NCBI GenBank assembly: GCA_910575705.1
Contig: CAJTFG010000004.1
Coordinates: 1 to 64,000, forward strand
Source: Erysipelotrichales bacterium
Lineage (GTDB): Bacteria; Bacillota_I; Bacilli_A; Erysipelotrichales; Erysipelotrichaceae
Direction of reading: 5' to 3'
DNA length: 64,000 bases
Shown: positions 1 to 8,467 of the stretch, in pieces
How positions within the stretch are numbered: the stretch's first letter is position 1
How the letters are laid out: each line of letters starts with the position of its first letter
Position numbers and translations under genes: made by a program
The notes under the pieces: model-generated
What the model was told of the DNA's origin: nothing
The model's input: only the letters and a program-made list of their open reading frames with translations
The model's database searches: none

Positions 1-692
1 AAGGAAGATATGGGGTAAGGCGTATTCATCAGGAACTTTTAAATAGAGGTTATCGGGTTAATCATAAAAGGGTTCAACGTCTTATGCATAAAGCGTGTCT
101 ATTAGGAAAGCGTCCAAAGGATAAGTATCATTCTTACAAAGGAGAAGTTGGAAAGATTGCTGATAATGTAATAGACAGAGACTTTAGTACAACTGCACCT
201 TTGCAGAAATGGACTACAGATGTATCCCAGTTTAACTTCTCATGGGGCAAATGTTACTTATCACCTATAGTAGATATGCATACAAATGAAGTTGTATCAT
301 ATGACTTAGCATTACATCCAAACTTAGAACAGGTGAAAAAAATGTTAGACAATGCATTTGATAAGTTCTCAAATGTAGAAGGCTTAATATTTCACTCTGA
401 TCAAGGGTGGCAGTATCAACATTCTTATTACAGAAACAGATTAAAAGAAAAAGGGATTATTCAATCAATGTCCAGAAAGGGAAACTGTTATGACAATTGT
501 ATTATGGAGACTTTCTTTGGTAGAATGAAAAACGAGATGTATTATGGTTTTGAAAAAGACTTTGAATCTTTTCGATCTTTTTCAAAAGCTGTAGATGAAT
601 ATATAGATTATTATAACAATAAAAGAATTCAGGCAAAAACAAAATGGATGCCTCCTGTAAAATACAGGAAAACATCCATTTGTGTTGCCTAG
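1..692 (+). CDS. IS3-family transposase (orfB), 5' end outside window
   Basis: DDE-type transposase that cuts and joins the element's ends. The frame is open from the first bases of the window (codons from base 3 read G-R-Y-G-V-R-R-I-H-Q-E-L), so the ATG at 84 is internal and the gene is cut by the window edge. The rve integrase core is visible: first Asp in W-T-T-D-V, second Asp in H-S-D-Q-G-W-Q-Y, and the Glu in I-M-E-T-F-F-G-R-M-K, spaced as in the IS150/IS3 group. The C-terminal Y-N-N-K-R-I-Q stretch is also typical. The frame shows no disruption, so the copy may be active. Confidence 0.93.
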   Translation, partial: GRYGVRRIHQELLNRGYRVNHKRVQRLMHKACLLGKRPKDKYHSYKGEVGKIADNVIDRDFSTTAPLQKWTTDVSQFNFSWGKCYLSPIVDMHTNEVVSYDLALHPNLEQVKKMLDNAFDKFSNVEGLIFHSDQGWQYQHSYYRNRLKEKGIIQSMSRKGNCYDNCIMETFFGRMKNEMYYGFEKDFESFRSFSKAVDEYIDYYNNKRIQAKTKWMPPVKYRKTSICVA

Positions 693-724
693 TTAATAAA
701 TTTGTGTCCAGGTTTCTGGGTACA
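1..724 (+). mobile_element. IS3-family insertion sequence, right portion
   Basis: The window opens inside an insertion sequence of the IS3 family. The transposase gene ends at 692. About 30 bases later comes TGTCCAGGTTTCTGGGTACA (705-724), which has the form of an IS3-family right end finishing in CA. The left end and any orfA lie outside the window. The element ends only 19 bases from the stop of the leftward ABC transporter operon, so it may have replaced that operon's terminator; I see none in between. Confidence 0.8.
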
Positions 725-743
725 TATCAATCTTTGGTCGTGC

Positions 744-1424
744 TCAGTTTTTCGTTTGATTGATATCTTTGATTTTTACAATGCGTGTGCCGATATTTTT
801 AGCAAATGTTTCATCATGCGTGATGACGAGGATCGCCATATCTTTGCTTAATTCTTTTATGATGCTGCCTACCTGTTCGATGGATTGTGCATCCAATGCA
901 CTGGTAGGTTCATCAAAGCAGAGAACGGATGGCTGTAGCATGCAGGCACGGGCAATAGCTGCCCGCTGTTTTTGACCGCCGCTTAGACGATAAGGGTATT
1001 CTTCTTTCTTATCGAAGATCTGCAGTTTTTTTAATAAGGATTCCGCTTTTTGTATAGCTTCCTGCTTTGTCATATATTTGTGATAAAGAGGAGCGTCAAT
1101 CAGGTTACGCAGGATCGTTCGATGAGGGAAAAGCTGATAATTCTGAAAAACCAAGCCGATGCTTTTCTGCAGTTCCTGCCGTTTCTTTTTATCTGCGTAA
1201 AGGATGCCGTTGTTTTCTTCTTTACAAAGATATTGACCGTTGATGCAAATAGAACCGCTGTCGGCTGTTTCTAAGTTGCATAAACAGCGAAGCAGTGTCG
1301 TTTTTCCGCATCCGCTTGGCCCCATTAAAACAACGATTTCTTTTTCTTCTACCGTGAGGTCGACATTTTGTAAGACCTGCAGATCGTCATAGGACTTGCA
1401 TAAATTTTGAATTACTACGCTCAT
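744..1424 (-). CDS. Polar amino-acid ABC transporter, ATP-binding protein
   Basis: ATPase that powers the importer formed with the next two genes, acting on the inner face of the membrane. Walker A GPSGCGKTT lies at residues 35-43, followed by a Q-loop (V-F-Q-N-Y-Q), signature LSGGQKQR, Walker B LCFDEPTSALD and the switch His in ITHDE. About 226 residues, normal for the GlnQ/HisP family. I place the start at ATG 1424 because GTAGGTG lies just upstream; an in-frame GTG at 1433 immediately follows the permease stop. Last gene of a T-box-led operon. Confidence 0.93.
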   Translation of the reverse strand: MSVVIQNLCKSYDDLQVLQNVDLTVEEKEIVVLMGPSGCGKTTLLRCLCNLETADSGSICINGQYLCKEENNGILYADKKKRQELQKSIGLVFQNYQLFPHRTILRNLIDAPLYHKYMTKQEAIQKAESLLKKLQIFDKKEEYPYRLSGGQKQRAAIARACMLQPSVLCFDEPTSALDAQSIEQVGSIIKELSKDMAILVITHDETFAKNIGTRIVKIKDINQTKN

Positions 1425-1433
1425 ATGGTTCAC

Positions 1434-2075
1434 CTACTTGTAATAGTTCAGCTTTTTTTCTATGAAAGAAAGCCCTTTTGCGATAGGAACATTAAGGATC
1501 AGATATAAAATACCTACATAGATGAATGGCAATCCGGTCGCATAGGTGTTGGCGGCGATTTTGGCATATCGCAGCAGTTCATCCATGCCTAAAATTGCGA
1601 TCAGGCAAGTATCTTTCAGCAAGGTAAGGCTCTCGTTGATGAAAGAAGGAATACTGTTTTTTAATGCCTGCGGCAATAGGATATAAAGGAACGTATGGGT
1701 ATTGCTGTATCCTAAAACAGTACTCGCTTCTTTCTGACCGCTGTCGATAGATTGAATGCCGCCTCTTAGGATTTCCGCAAAATATGCGGTATAGTTAAAT
1801 AGAAAAGCGAGGATGGCGGCTTGCAGTCGGCTGAATGTAATACCGATGTAAGGCAGTCCGAAATAGAAGAACATCAACTGCAGCAAGAGCGGTGTGCCTC
1901 TCATAATATAAATGTAAAATCGTATGGTATATGCCGCAATACGAAATTTAGAAAGACGAAGGTATGTGACCGGCAATGACAGCAGGAAGGAAATAACGAG
2001 AGTGACTGCCCAGAAAAAGAGGGTTACTTTCAGCCCTTCTATAAAAGAGGGAAGCAGCTGCAGGAAGAAGTCCAC
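1434..2075 (-). CDS. Polar amino-acid ABC transporter, permease
   Basis: Membrane channel subunit of the HisM/GlnP family, 213 residues with about five hydrophobic segments. The EAA loop contacting the ATPase is seen as the Gly-containing stretch E-A-S-T-V-L-G-Y-S near residue 117. The motif R-G-T-P-L-L-L-Q near residue 59 is characteristic of amino-acid permeases. The gene lies 3 bases after the binding-protein gene and directly before the ATPase gene, so a single homodimeric permease probably serves this importer. Confidence 0.92.
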   Translation of the reverse strand: MDFFLQLLPSFIEGLKVTLFFWAVTLVISFLLSLPVTYLRLSKFRIAAYTIRFYIYIMRGTPLLLQLMFFYFGLPYIGITFSRLQAAILAFLFNYTAYFAEILRGGIQSIDSGQKEASTVLGYSNTHTFLYILLPQALKNSIPSFINESLTLLKDTCLIAILGMDELLRYAKIAANTYATGLPFIYVGILYLILNVPIAKGLSFIEKKLNYYK

Positions 2076-2078
2076 GGG

Positions 2079-2849
2079 TTACTCCTCAAACCATTTGTTT
2101 TTGATGGTATCGAAGGTGCCGTCTTCCTTCAGTTCCTGCAATGCCTTGTTGATGTTGTCACATAGTTCTGTATCGGATTTTCTCATACCGACTGCATAGT
2201 CTTCAGTTCCCAAATTGTCTTCTAAAACCTTATAAATATCATTGGATTGTTGCTTCATGTAATAGCGGGCTAAGGTTTCATCTACAACGATGGCATCGCT
2301 TCGTCCGGCTTCCAGATCCATGAAGCAGTCGTTGTTTGTATCAAACTGTACCGGTTTCCAATCGGTCAGAGACTGAAAGAAGGAATCTTCCATGATCGCC
2401 TTATAAGCGCTGGAACTCTTTTGTACGGATACGACCTTATCTTTTAAATCACTCTTCTTTTCAATAGTGCTGTCTTTACGAGTAATGATCAGCTGGCGGT
2501 TTTGCATATATGGATCAGAGAAAAGCACTTTTTCTTTTCTTTCTTCCGTCACGGAGTAACCATTCCAGATGAGATCGATATTGCCATCTGCCAATTCTGA
2601 TTCTTTCAGATCCCAGTCAATATTTTGAAAAACTACTTCTTTGTCTAATTTCTTGGCAACTTCTTTCGCAATCTCTACATCAAAGCCGATGATTTCTCCG
2701 TCATCGTTTTTAAAGCCCATCGGTGCAAAGGTGTCGTCAATACCGATAATGAGCGTTTCCTTATCCTTATCCGTAGTTTCCGATCTGCCGCAGCCTGTGA
2801 TGCCGCAAAGGCAAAGCATAGCGATTACACATGTACATAATTTTTTCAT
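2079..2849 (-). CDS. Amino-acid-binding lipoprotein of ABC importer
   Basis: Extracellular solute-binding protein (family 3) that delivers substrate to the permease. The signal peptide starts M-K-K-L-C-T-C-V-I and ends in a lipobox G-I-T-G-C, so the mature protein should be lipid-anchored at Cys. Hallmarks include G-I-D-D-T-F-A-P-M-G-F near the start and I-G-F-D-V-E-I-A-K-E. I chose ATG 2849, preceded by AAGGAGAAATGA, over an upstream in-frame ATG at 2891 that falls in the leader terminator. The T-box leader upstream suggests histidine as substrate; sequence of the protein alone does not settle this. Confidence 0.93.
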   Translation of the reverse strand: MKKLCTCVIAMLCLCGITGCGRSETTDKDKETLIIGIDDTFAPMGFKNDDGEIIGFDVEIAKEVAKKLDKEVVFQNIDWDLKESELADGNIDLIWNGYSVTEERKEKVLFSDPYMQNRQLIITRKDSTIEKKSDLKDKVVSVQKSSSAYKAIMEDSFFQSLTDWKPVQFDTNNDCFMDLEAGRSDAIVVDETLARYYMKQQSNDIYKVLEDNLGTEDYAVGMRKSDTELCDNINKALQELKEDGTFDTIKNKWFEE

Positions 2850-2871
2850 TTCATTTCTCCTTTTCCAGCGA

Positions 2872-3155
2872 TGGTATAAAAAAGCTCCCATCCTCTATAT
2901 AAAATAGAGGACGAGAGCTTGTGCTACCGTGGTTCCACCTCTTTTTACCAGTACCTCACGATACTGACCTCTTCAAGTACTAACATACTCTAGCATGTTA
3001 ACGGATGCAGGGATTCCGGATTGGACTACTTATCTGGTTCGCCCAATCAGCTCAAAGATGTGTTCGTTATGATTCCTCTGTTTCTTTTCACCGACCAGAA
3101 ACTCTCTGTAAGACTCGTCATAAGTACTATTTCTTATCATCGCTTGTGTTATCTT
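2872..3155 (-). promoter_or_regulatory. T-box leader, specifier reads CAC (His)
   Basis: Leader RNA that senses uncharged tRNA and controls the importer genes. On the minus strand the T-box sequence AGGTGGAACCACGG is at 2940-2927. Stem I landmarks are AGTA, AGAGAG and GGTG. The specifier-loop pattern GAA-CAC-A-TCT puts codon CAC at 3062-3060, which would pair with tRNA-His. The pattern aligns codon for codon with the second T-box in this window (60001-60013), which supports the reading. A strong terminator follows (2920-2878). Confidence 0.85.
2878..2920 (-). terminator. T-box regulatory terminator
   Basis: On the minus strand AGCTCTCGTCCTCTAT pairs with ATAGAGGATGGGAGCT across a short loop and is followed by six T. 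It lies between the T-box sequence and the first gene, so it should end transcription when tRNA is charged. Confidence 0.85.
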
Positions 3156-3161
3156 GGTACC

Positions 3162-3190
3162 AGTATATGCTTATTGAAAATGAATGTCAA
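3162..3190 (-). promoter_or_regulatory. Promoter of T-box/ABC importer operon
   Basis: On the minus strand TTGACA (3190-3185) and TATACT (3167-3162) are separated by 17 bases, immediately before the T-box leader. Confidence 0.75.
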
Positions 3191-3410
3191 TAGTTTTCTG
3201 AAAAAAAGTGAAAGAAAAATGTAAAATGTATTTGTTTATGGATGTGATTTTTTTTGTTTGAAATTGATTTTATTGTTTATCTGCGGTATTTTTTATATTA
3301 AGTTAAAAATTGCATGTTGATGATGCAAAAGATATTCTTTTCGGAATAGAACGTGCTAATTATAATAAAAATAAGAAGAGTGAAATCGCTTTCGGAAAGG
3401 AGGAGACCGT

Positions 3411-5300
3411 ATGAGAATTCTTGATTTGATCTTGGATATGGTACATGCTGATGATTTTTTATCCATGGAATATTTTATGAAAAAGTATCAGGTTTCAAAG
3501 AGAACGCTTCAAAACGATCTTTCCTTTTTATCTCGGATCTCTTCGCAGAAGGGATTTCAGCTTCAGCATGTAAGGGGCAGAGGATATTTGCTGCGGGTAT
3601 GTGATGAGAAAGCGTTTCATGAATATGTGGCTACCTTTGGAAATAGTTCCAACCATCATAATCGCTTGGAAAATATATTTGCATATTTGCTTTTACAGTC
3701 TGATTTTGTGACGATGGAAGTCATCGCCGATGCGTTTGATATCAGCGTTTCTTTATTGAAGAAAGAGCGTGATGCCATCATAGAGATGGCTGAGCGGTTT
3801 CATTTGGCATATGAAAGCAAAACGCATCATGGGATACGGATCACAGGCAGCTATTCAGATATCAAGGATGCTGTTGCGGAACTGTATTTTTATGAAAATC
3901 CTCTCATAAAAAAAGAAGTCGATCATCAGGCGGTGCATGGAACGTATCAAAAAATCGAAGAGCGTCTGATCGGTGAATTCAAGATCCATGATTTCAATAT
4001 CAATTACAGTGAGCTGAAAAATATAACGGTCTGGCTGAGAGTGACGATCTATATGAACTTGCGGTATGCCACACCGGTAGTAAAGGTAAAAAAAGCAGGG
4101 GATGCGTTTTATGACATATGCAGTTCCGTGTTGAATGAGATTTACAAGGTATATGATATCGGGTTTCAGGAATATGAGGCAGAAGCTTTCCATGACCTGA
4201 TTCAGTCCAATATTCGCAAAAAAGTACCGGAGGTTTGTTTTTCTGCCCGTCTTCAGGTAGATATCGATGAATTTCTGGCTTCTATCGATCAGGAATATCA
4301 AACAGCATTTAATGAAGATCAGGATTTTAAGAAACTGCTGTTGACGCATGTGAGCCTTTTGGTGGATCGTCTGCATCAGAAGATCTCATATAAAAACACG
4401 TTGATCGATGAGATATGCTTTCGCTATCCGATGAGTTTCAATATCGCTATTCGCTTTTGCGACATGCTGTCTGAAAAATATCAGGTAACGGTAACGCATG
4501 ATGAGATCGGCTTTGTAGCTACGCATTTTGTCGTTCACATGGAAAAGGAATCGCGTTATAAGATGAAGCGGTTTAACAAGATCGGCGTTGTCTGTTCTTC
4601 CGGAGGAGGAAGCGCTTATCTCATCAAGATGAAGATCGAGTCATTGTTTGAAGAAGCGGATGTAAGAACTTTTTCTTTGATGGATATGAAGGATCTGACA
4701 GAATATCAGCCGGATATCATATTTACGATCAAGGAATTGGATATTCCCGTGCAAGTACCGGTTATCTATATCAAAGAACTGTTGGATGATACAGACTTGC
4801 TGAGGATCAAGGAAGTTCTTCATTTTGATATGTATGACAGTTTTTCTCTGGATGACGGGCAGCCATATTACACGTCCTTATTTCAAAAGGAGTTTTTTGA
4901 AATCGTGGATGATGACAAAGAATATTTGGATATTCTAAAAGAGATGGCCGAACAGATCGAAGCGGGCGGATATGGCGGAAAAGGATATTGCCAATATGTA
5001 TTAGAGCGTGAATCGTATATGAATACGATTTATGTAAACGGTATTTGCTTACCGCATCCGATTGAGATGTGTGCTGAAAAGAATTTGATTTCGGTTAAGA
5101 TCTTGAAGCGTCCGATCCTGTATGAACATAAACAGGCTCGTATGATCTTTATGATTTCGCTTACCAAAGACGGATATGAGATTTTAAAGGATATCACGAG
5201 AAAGCTGTATGAATTGATGAATAATGACCGCTTGGTAAATGAATTGAGCAAGTCGGCTTCTTTTGAAGAATTCATGGCTGTGATGAAAACGATGGGGTGA
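3411..5300 (+). CDS. PRD-containing PTS transcriptional regulator (BglG/MtlR type)
   Basis: Multidomain activator that responds to PTS phosphorylation. 629 residues: N-terminal helix-turn-helix (V-S-K-R-T-L-Q-N-D-L near residue 29), two PTS regulation domains over roughly residues 160-385 with conserved His in L-L-T-H-V and V-A-T-H-F, an EIIB-like domain beginning I-G-V-V-C-S-S-G-G-G near residue 390 with its Cys, and a C-terminal EIIA-like domain with His in C-L-P-H-P near residue 547. A strong AAGGAGGAG site precedes ATG 3411. Four bases separate it from the following peptidase gene, so it heads and probably controls the PTS/peptidase operon. Confidence 0.9.
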   Translation: MRILDLILDMVHADDFLSMEYFMKKYQVSKRTLQNDLSFLSRISSQKGFQLQHVRGRGYLLRVCDEKAFHEYVATFGNSSNHHNRLENIFAYLLLQSDFVTMEVIADAFDISVSLLKKERDAIIEMAERFHLAYESKTHHGIRITGSYSDIKDAVAELYFYENPLIKKEVDHQAVHGTYQKIEERLIGEFKIHDFNINYSELKNITVWLRVTIYMNLRYATPVVKVKKAGDAFYDICSSVLNEIYKVYDIGFQEYEAEAFHDLIQSNIRKKVPEVCFSARLQVDIDEFLASIDQEYQTAFNEDQDFKKLLLTHVSLLVDRLHQKISYKNTLIDEICFRYPMSFNIAIRFCDMLSEKYQVTVTHDEIGFVATHFVVHMEKESRYKMKRFNKIGVVCSSGGGSAYLIKMKIESLFEEADVRTFSLMDMKDLTEYQPDIIFTIKELDIPVQVPVIYIKELLDDTDLLRIKEVLHFDMYDSFSLDDGQPYYTSLFQKEFFEIVDDDKEYLDILKEMAEQIEAGGYGGKGYCQYVLERESYMNTIYVNGICLPHPIEMCAEKNLISVKILKRPILYEHKQARMIFMISLTKDGYEILKDITRKLYELMNNDRLVNELSKSASFEEFMAVMKTMG

Positions 5301-5304
5301 CGAT

Positions 5305-6363
5305 ATGGATAAAGAGCTGTTAAAAAGGTTGTGTGAAGCGGATAGCGTTGCCGGAAATGAAGATGAGGTCCGCTCATTATTGATAGAAGAATTAAAGAAT
5401 AGCTGTGATGAGATACTGTTTGATGGTATCGGAAGTGTGATCTTTCATAAAAAGGGAACGTCCGAGCATCCTTTGAAGATCATGCTGTGTGCCCATATGG
5501 ACGAAGTCGGTTTCCTAGTAAGGAGTATATCGAATATTGGTATGGTGCATGTGATCGCCGTTGGCGGTGTGAAAAACGAAGCAAAGTCAAATCAAATGGT
5601 TCGCATTACAGCGCAAGACGGACAGAAAGTGCATGGTATTATGAACAGCATATGGAATGCGGATCATACGCAAATAAAAGATACGTATGTGGATATCGGC
5701 TGTCAAAGCAAAGAGGAAGCAGAGGCGCTCGGTATACAGATCGGCGATATGGTGACTTTCGCATCTTTGGCAAGAGAGATGGAGGCAGACGGTGTCTTTG
5801 CGGCGAAAGCCTTGGATGACCGCATCGGCTGTTATATCCTTGCGCAGGTTTTGAAGGATAGGGAAGCTGCATGGCCCCATGATGTTTATATAGCGATGAC
5901 GAGCAGTGAAGAAGTCGGTATGCGCGGCGGGAAAACAGCCGCATGCAAGATCTGTCCGGATCTTGTGTTTGCGGTAGATGTTGCCAATGCGCCGGATCTG
6001 GTAAGAGACCATACGAATCATCGTAAGATCAAGGAAGGCTGTATGTTCGTTCATTATGATAAGAGCATGGCAGCGAATCGGAAACTGCTGCGGTTTTTGA
6101 AAGAGATCGCACAAGAACATGATATTCCTTACCAATGCGATATGTTCAGCGGCGGAGGGACGGATGCCGGGGAAGCGCATTTGGCGGGAAGCGGATGTCC
6201 GGCCTGTGTGATCGGGATACCGCTGCGTTTGTGTCATGGACCGTATTCCATGATGCATATGGATGATGCAAACCATACGATCACATTGATCGCTCATATA
6301 CTGGATGCGATGAATGACGAAATATATGCAGATATTAACAATTATATAGGAGGAAGGAAATAA
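5305..6363 (+). CDS. M42-family metallo-aminopeptidase
   Basis: Cytosolic dinuclear-metal aminopeptidase of the FrvX/glutamyl-aminopeptidase family, 352 residues. Metal and catalytic positions are visible: His in C-A-H-M-D-E-V-G, Asp in A-L-D-D-R-I-G, the Glu pair in S-S-E-E-V-G-M-R-G-G, Asp in F-A-V-D-V-A, and His in R-L-C-H-G-P-Y. It lies between the regulator and the EIIA gene with gaps of 4 and 1 bases, so it is an operon member. FrvX-type peptidases are known beside PTS genes in other bacteria; the real substrate is not clear. Confidence 0.92.
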   Translation: MDKELLKRLCEADSVAGNEDEVRSLLIEELKNSCDEILFDGIGSVIFHKKGTSEHPLKIMLCAHMDEVGFLVRSISNIGMVHVIAVGGVKNEAKSNQMVRITAQDGQKVHGIMNSIWNADHTQIKDTYVDIGCQSKEEAEALGIQIGDMVTFASLAREMEADGVFAAKALDDRIGCYILAQVLKDREAAWPHDVYIAMTSSEEVGMRGGKTAACKICPDLVFAVDVANAPDLVRDHTNHRKIKEGCMFVHYDKSMAANRKLLRFLKEIAQEHDIPYQCDMFSGGGTDAGEAHLAGSGCPACVIGIPLRLCHGPYSMMHMDDANHTITLIAHILDAMNDEIYADINNYIGGRK

Positions 6364-6364
6364 C

Positions 6365-6685
6365 ATGAATGAATTGGAACAGCAGATAGTAGGAATCATT
6401 TCCGCTGCCGGAGACAGTAAGGCAAAAGCTTTTGAAGCACTTAGAAGCGTAAAAGAAGGACGCTATGATGAAGCAAGAGCCTTATTGGATGAAGCCAGAA
6501 AGATCGATCTGGAAGCGCATAAGATTCAAACACAGCTGATTACTGCGGAGATGTCCGGCGGCGAGAACAGACCTGAGATCGGGTTGTTGATGGTCCATGC
6601 GCAGGATCATTATATGACTTCCCAGTTAGCGAGAGATCTGATTGGGGAAATGATAGATGTATTTGAAGCAAAGGAGGGAAAGTAA
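6365..6685 (+). CDS. PTS lactose/cellobiose-family EIIA
   Basis: Phosphocarrier that passes phosphate from HPr to the EIIB of this system. 106 residues, the normal size of the all-helical PTS_IIA-Lac family. The phospho-acceptor is His78 in L-L-M-V-H-A-Q-D-H-Y, with the structural Asp81. AGGAGGAAGGAA precedes the start. EIIB follows after one base. Confidence 0.95.
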   Translation: MNELEQQIVGIISAAGDSKAKAFEALRSVKEGRYDEARALLDEARKIDLEAHKIQTQLITAEMSGGENRPEIGLLMVHAQDHYMTSQLARDLIGEMIDVFEAKEGK

Positions 6686-6686
6686 C

Positions 6687-7019
6687 ATGAAGATCGTATT
6701 GTGCTGTGCAGGTGGTTTTTCTACGACCATGCTGATGGATAGTATGAAAAAAACAGTGAAAAACAGCGCGAAGCTGCAAGAAGCTGATTTTGAATTCAAA
6801 GCGATTCCAGTGGATCTGCTGCAGGCAGAAGTAGAAGATACGGATGTATTGGTAGTAGGGCCGCAGATCGCTCATAAGATCGACTATATCAAACCGATCA
6901 TTGAACCGCATCATATTCCATATGTTATCGTGGATAAAGATACATACGGAAAGATGGACGGGGCAACCGTTATGAAAATGGCTTTGATCGCAAGAAAAAA
7001 AGCGGATATGAACAAATAA
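6687..7019 (+). CDS. PTS lactose/cellobiose-family EIIB
   Basis: Phosphotransfer protein between EIIA and EIIC. 110 residues starting at ATG 6687, which follows GGAGGGAAAG; an in-frame ATG at 6657 lies inside eiiA. The acceptor Cys is in V-L-C-C-A-G-G-F-S-T-T (Cys7), and V-V-G-P-Q-I near residue 58 is typical of the family. Confidence 0.95.
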   Translation: MKIVLCCAGGFSTTMLMDSMKKTVKNSAKLQEADFEFKAIPVDLLQAEVEDTDVLVVGPQIAHKIDYIKPIIEPHHIPYVIVDKDTYGKMDGATVMKMALIARKKADMNK

Positions 7020-7062
7020 CGATATAAGGGGTATATATTTAAAAGAAAGAGAGAGTGAACGT

Positions 7063-8391
7063 ATGTTTAATAGTTTTGAGGCGTTTATGAACAAGTACCT
7101 GACGCCGATTGCCAATAAGATGGATAAGCAGGTACATCTGAGTGCTGTTAAAAAAGCGATGGTTGCGATGACACCGCTGCTGATTATCGGTAGTTTCTGT
7201 TTGATCCCAGAAGCGATCCCGAATATGATTGGGGAAAATAATGTTGTTTCTCAGTGGATCCTTGCAAATCTGGATATTATCTACATTCCTTATAATGTAG
7301 GTATGGCATTGATGTCTTTGTATGTAGCGGGAGTCATCGCTTATCATTTAGCAAATTCTTATAAGCTGGATGTTCCGGGAACTTTCAGCATGGCGGTAAT
7401 TGCCTTCTTGATGATGGCGGTAGACTATACGGAAGACGGCGGAATCATGACGACGTATTTGGGACCGAAAGGTTTATTTGCGGCTATGTTTGCGTCTATT
7501 ATCGCAGTAGAATTATACCGTTGGTGCAAGAAAAAGAACTTTACGATCAAGATGCCGGAATCCGTACCTGATTTTGTATCTCGTTCTTTTGAGATGATTC
7601 CGATTTCCGTGATCGTTATCGGTTTCTTCTTGATCGTGCGTATCGTTTGTGTCAATGTTTTAAATACGATGCCGCCGATGATCTTTACGAACCTGTTTGC
7701 GCCGTTGATCGGATCTTTGGATAATCCGTTTGCGGTAACATTCTTACAGATCTTGCGTTGTCTGTTGTTCTTCTTCGGTATCCATCCATCTGTATTGAGT
7801 CCGATCACAAGTCCGGTTACCACACAGTTCTTAGCAGAGAATATCGCTAATGTCAAAGTCGGCATGGAGGCTGTGCATTTCCTTACACCGGGTGTGGAAT
7901 CCGCTTTTGGAAACTTCACTGGTACAGGTATTACATTCGGTTTGGTATTCTGGTGCTTATTGTCAAAATCAAAGGCGCAGAAACAGGTTGGACGTGTTGC
8001 CTTGATCCCGGCGCTGTTCGGTATCAACGAGCCGATCTTGTTCGGTGCACCGATCGTACTGAATCCGATCTTCTTCATTCCGTATGTGATCTGCGGAGGT
8101 ATTATCGGTACGATCCCGCATTGGATGATGTATTTAGGCTGGGTAAAATGCTCTACCTTTACACCGCCGTATGTAGGTGTCTTCTTGGAAGGGTATTTAA
8201 CAAACTTCGATTATATGTCTTTAGTGGCAAACGGCATTCAGTTGGTATTGTCGATCTTGATCTGGTATCCGTTCTTTAAATTATATGAAAAGCGCGAACT
8301 GGAAAAAGAAAGCGAATATGAAGCAGAAAAGCAATCTGCGATTTCTGCGGAAGATGAAGCATTATTGAATGATCTGGATTTGGATTTCTAA
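7063..8391 (+). CDS. PTS lactose/cellobiose-family EIIC permease
   Basis: Membrane permease that imports and phosphorylates the substrate. 442 residues with about ten hydrophobic segments. Family landmarks are F-G-I-H-P-S-V near residue 240 and the substrate-site region G-I-N-E-P-I-L-F-G-A-P near residue 320. The C-terminal 40 residues are charged and rich in Glu. No phospho-beta-glucosidase or other glycosidase accompanies it, unlike most cellobiose-type operons, so the substrate cannot be named from context. Confidence 0.94.
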   Translation: MFNSFEAFMNKYLTPIANKMDKQVHLSAVKKAMVAMTPLLIIGSFCLIPEAIPNMIGENNVVSQWILANLDIIYIPYNVGMALMSLYVAGVIAYHLANSYKLDVPGTFSMAVIAFLMMAVDYTEDGGIMTTYLGPKGLFAAMFASIIAVELYRWCKKKNFTIKMPESVPDFVSRSFEMIPISVIVIGFFLIVRIVCVNVLNTMPPMIFTNLFAPLIGSLDNPFAVTFLQILRCLLFFFGIHPSVLSPITSPVTTQFLAENIANVKVGMEAVHFLTPGVESAFGNFTGTGITFGLVFWCLLSKSKAQKQVGRVALIPALFGINEPILFGAPIVLNPIFFIPYVICGGIIGTIPHWMMYLGWVKCSTFTPPYVGVFLEGYLTNFDYMSLVANGIQLVLSILIWYPFFKLYEKRELEKESEYEAEKQSAISAEDEALLNDLDLDF

Positions 8392-8407
8392 TCATACGTA
8401 AACTTTA

Positions 8408-8443
8408 CGATAAAAGGCAGGCGGCTATGCTTGCCTTATCGTG
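8408..8443 (+). other. Intercistronic hairpin between EIIC and peptidase genes
   Basis: ACGATAAAAGGCAGGC and GCTTGCCTTATCGT form a long stem with a six-base loop. No T run follows, so it is unlikely to be a full terminator; it may stabilise the upstream message or separate expression levels within the operon. Confidence 0.55.
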
Positions 8444-8467
8444 CATAAAGCAGAAAGAGGAAAAGCG

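Noticed and set aside
3005-3224. Two small plus-strand genes
   Set aside because: They lie within the minus-strand T-box leader and its promoter and have no ribosome sites.
5587-6399. Long minus-strand open frame of 270 codons
   Set aside because: It is antisense to the M42 peptidase, has no ribosome site and encodes a His/Ile/Arg-rich nonsense product.
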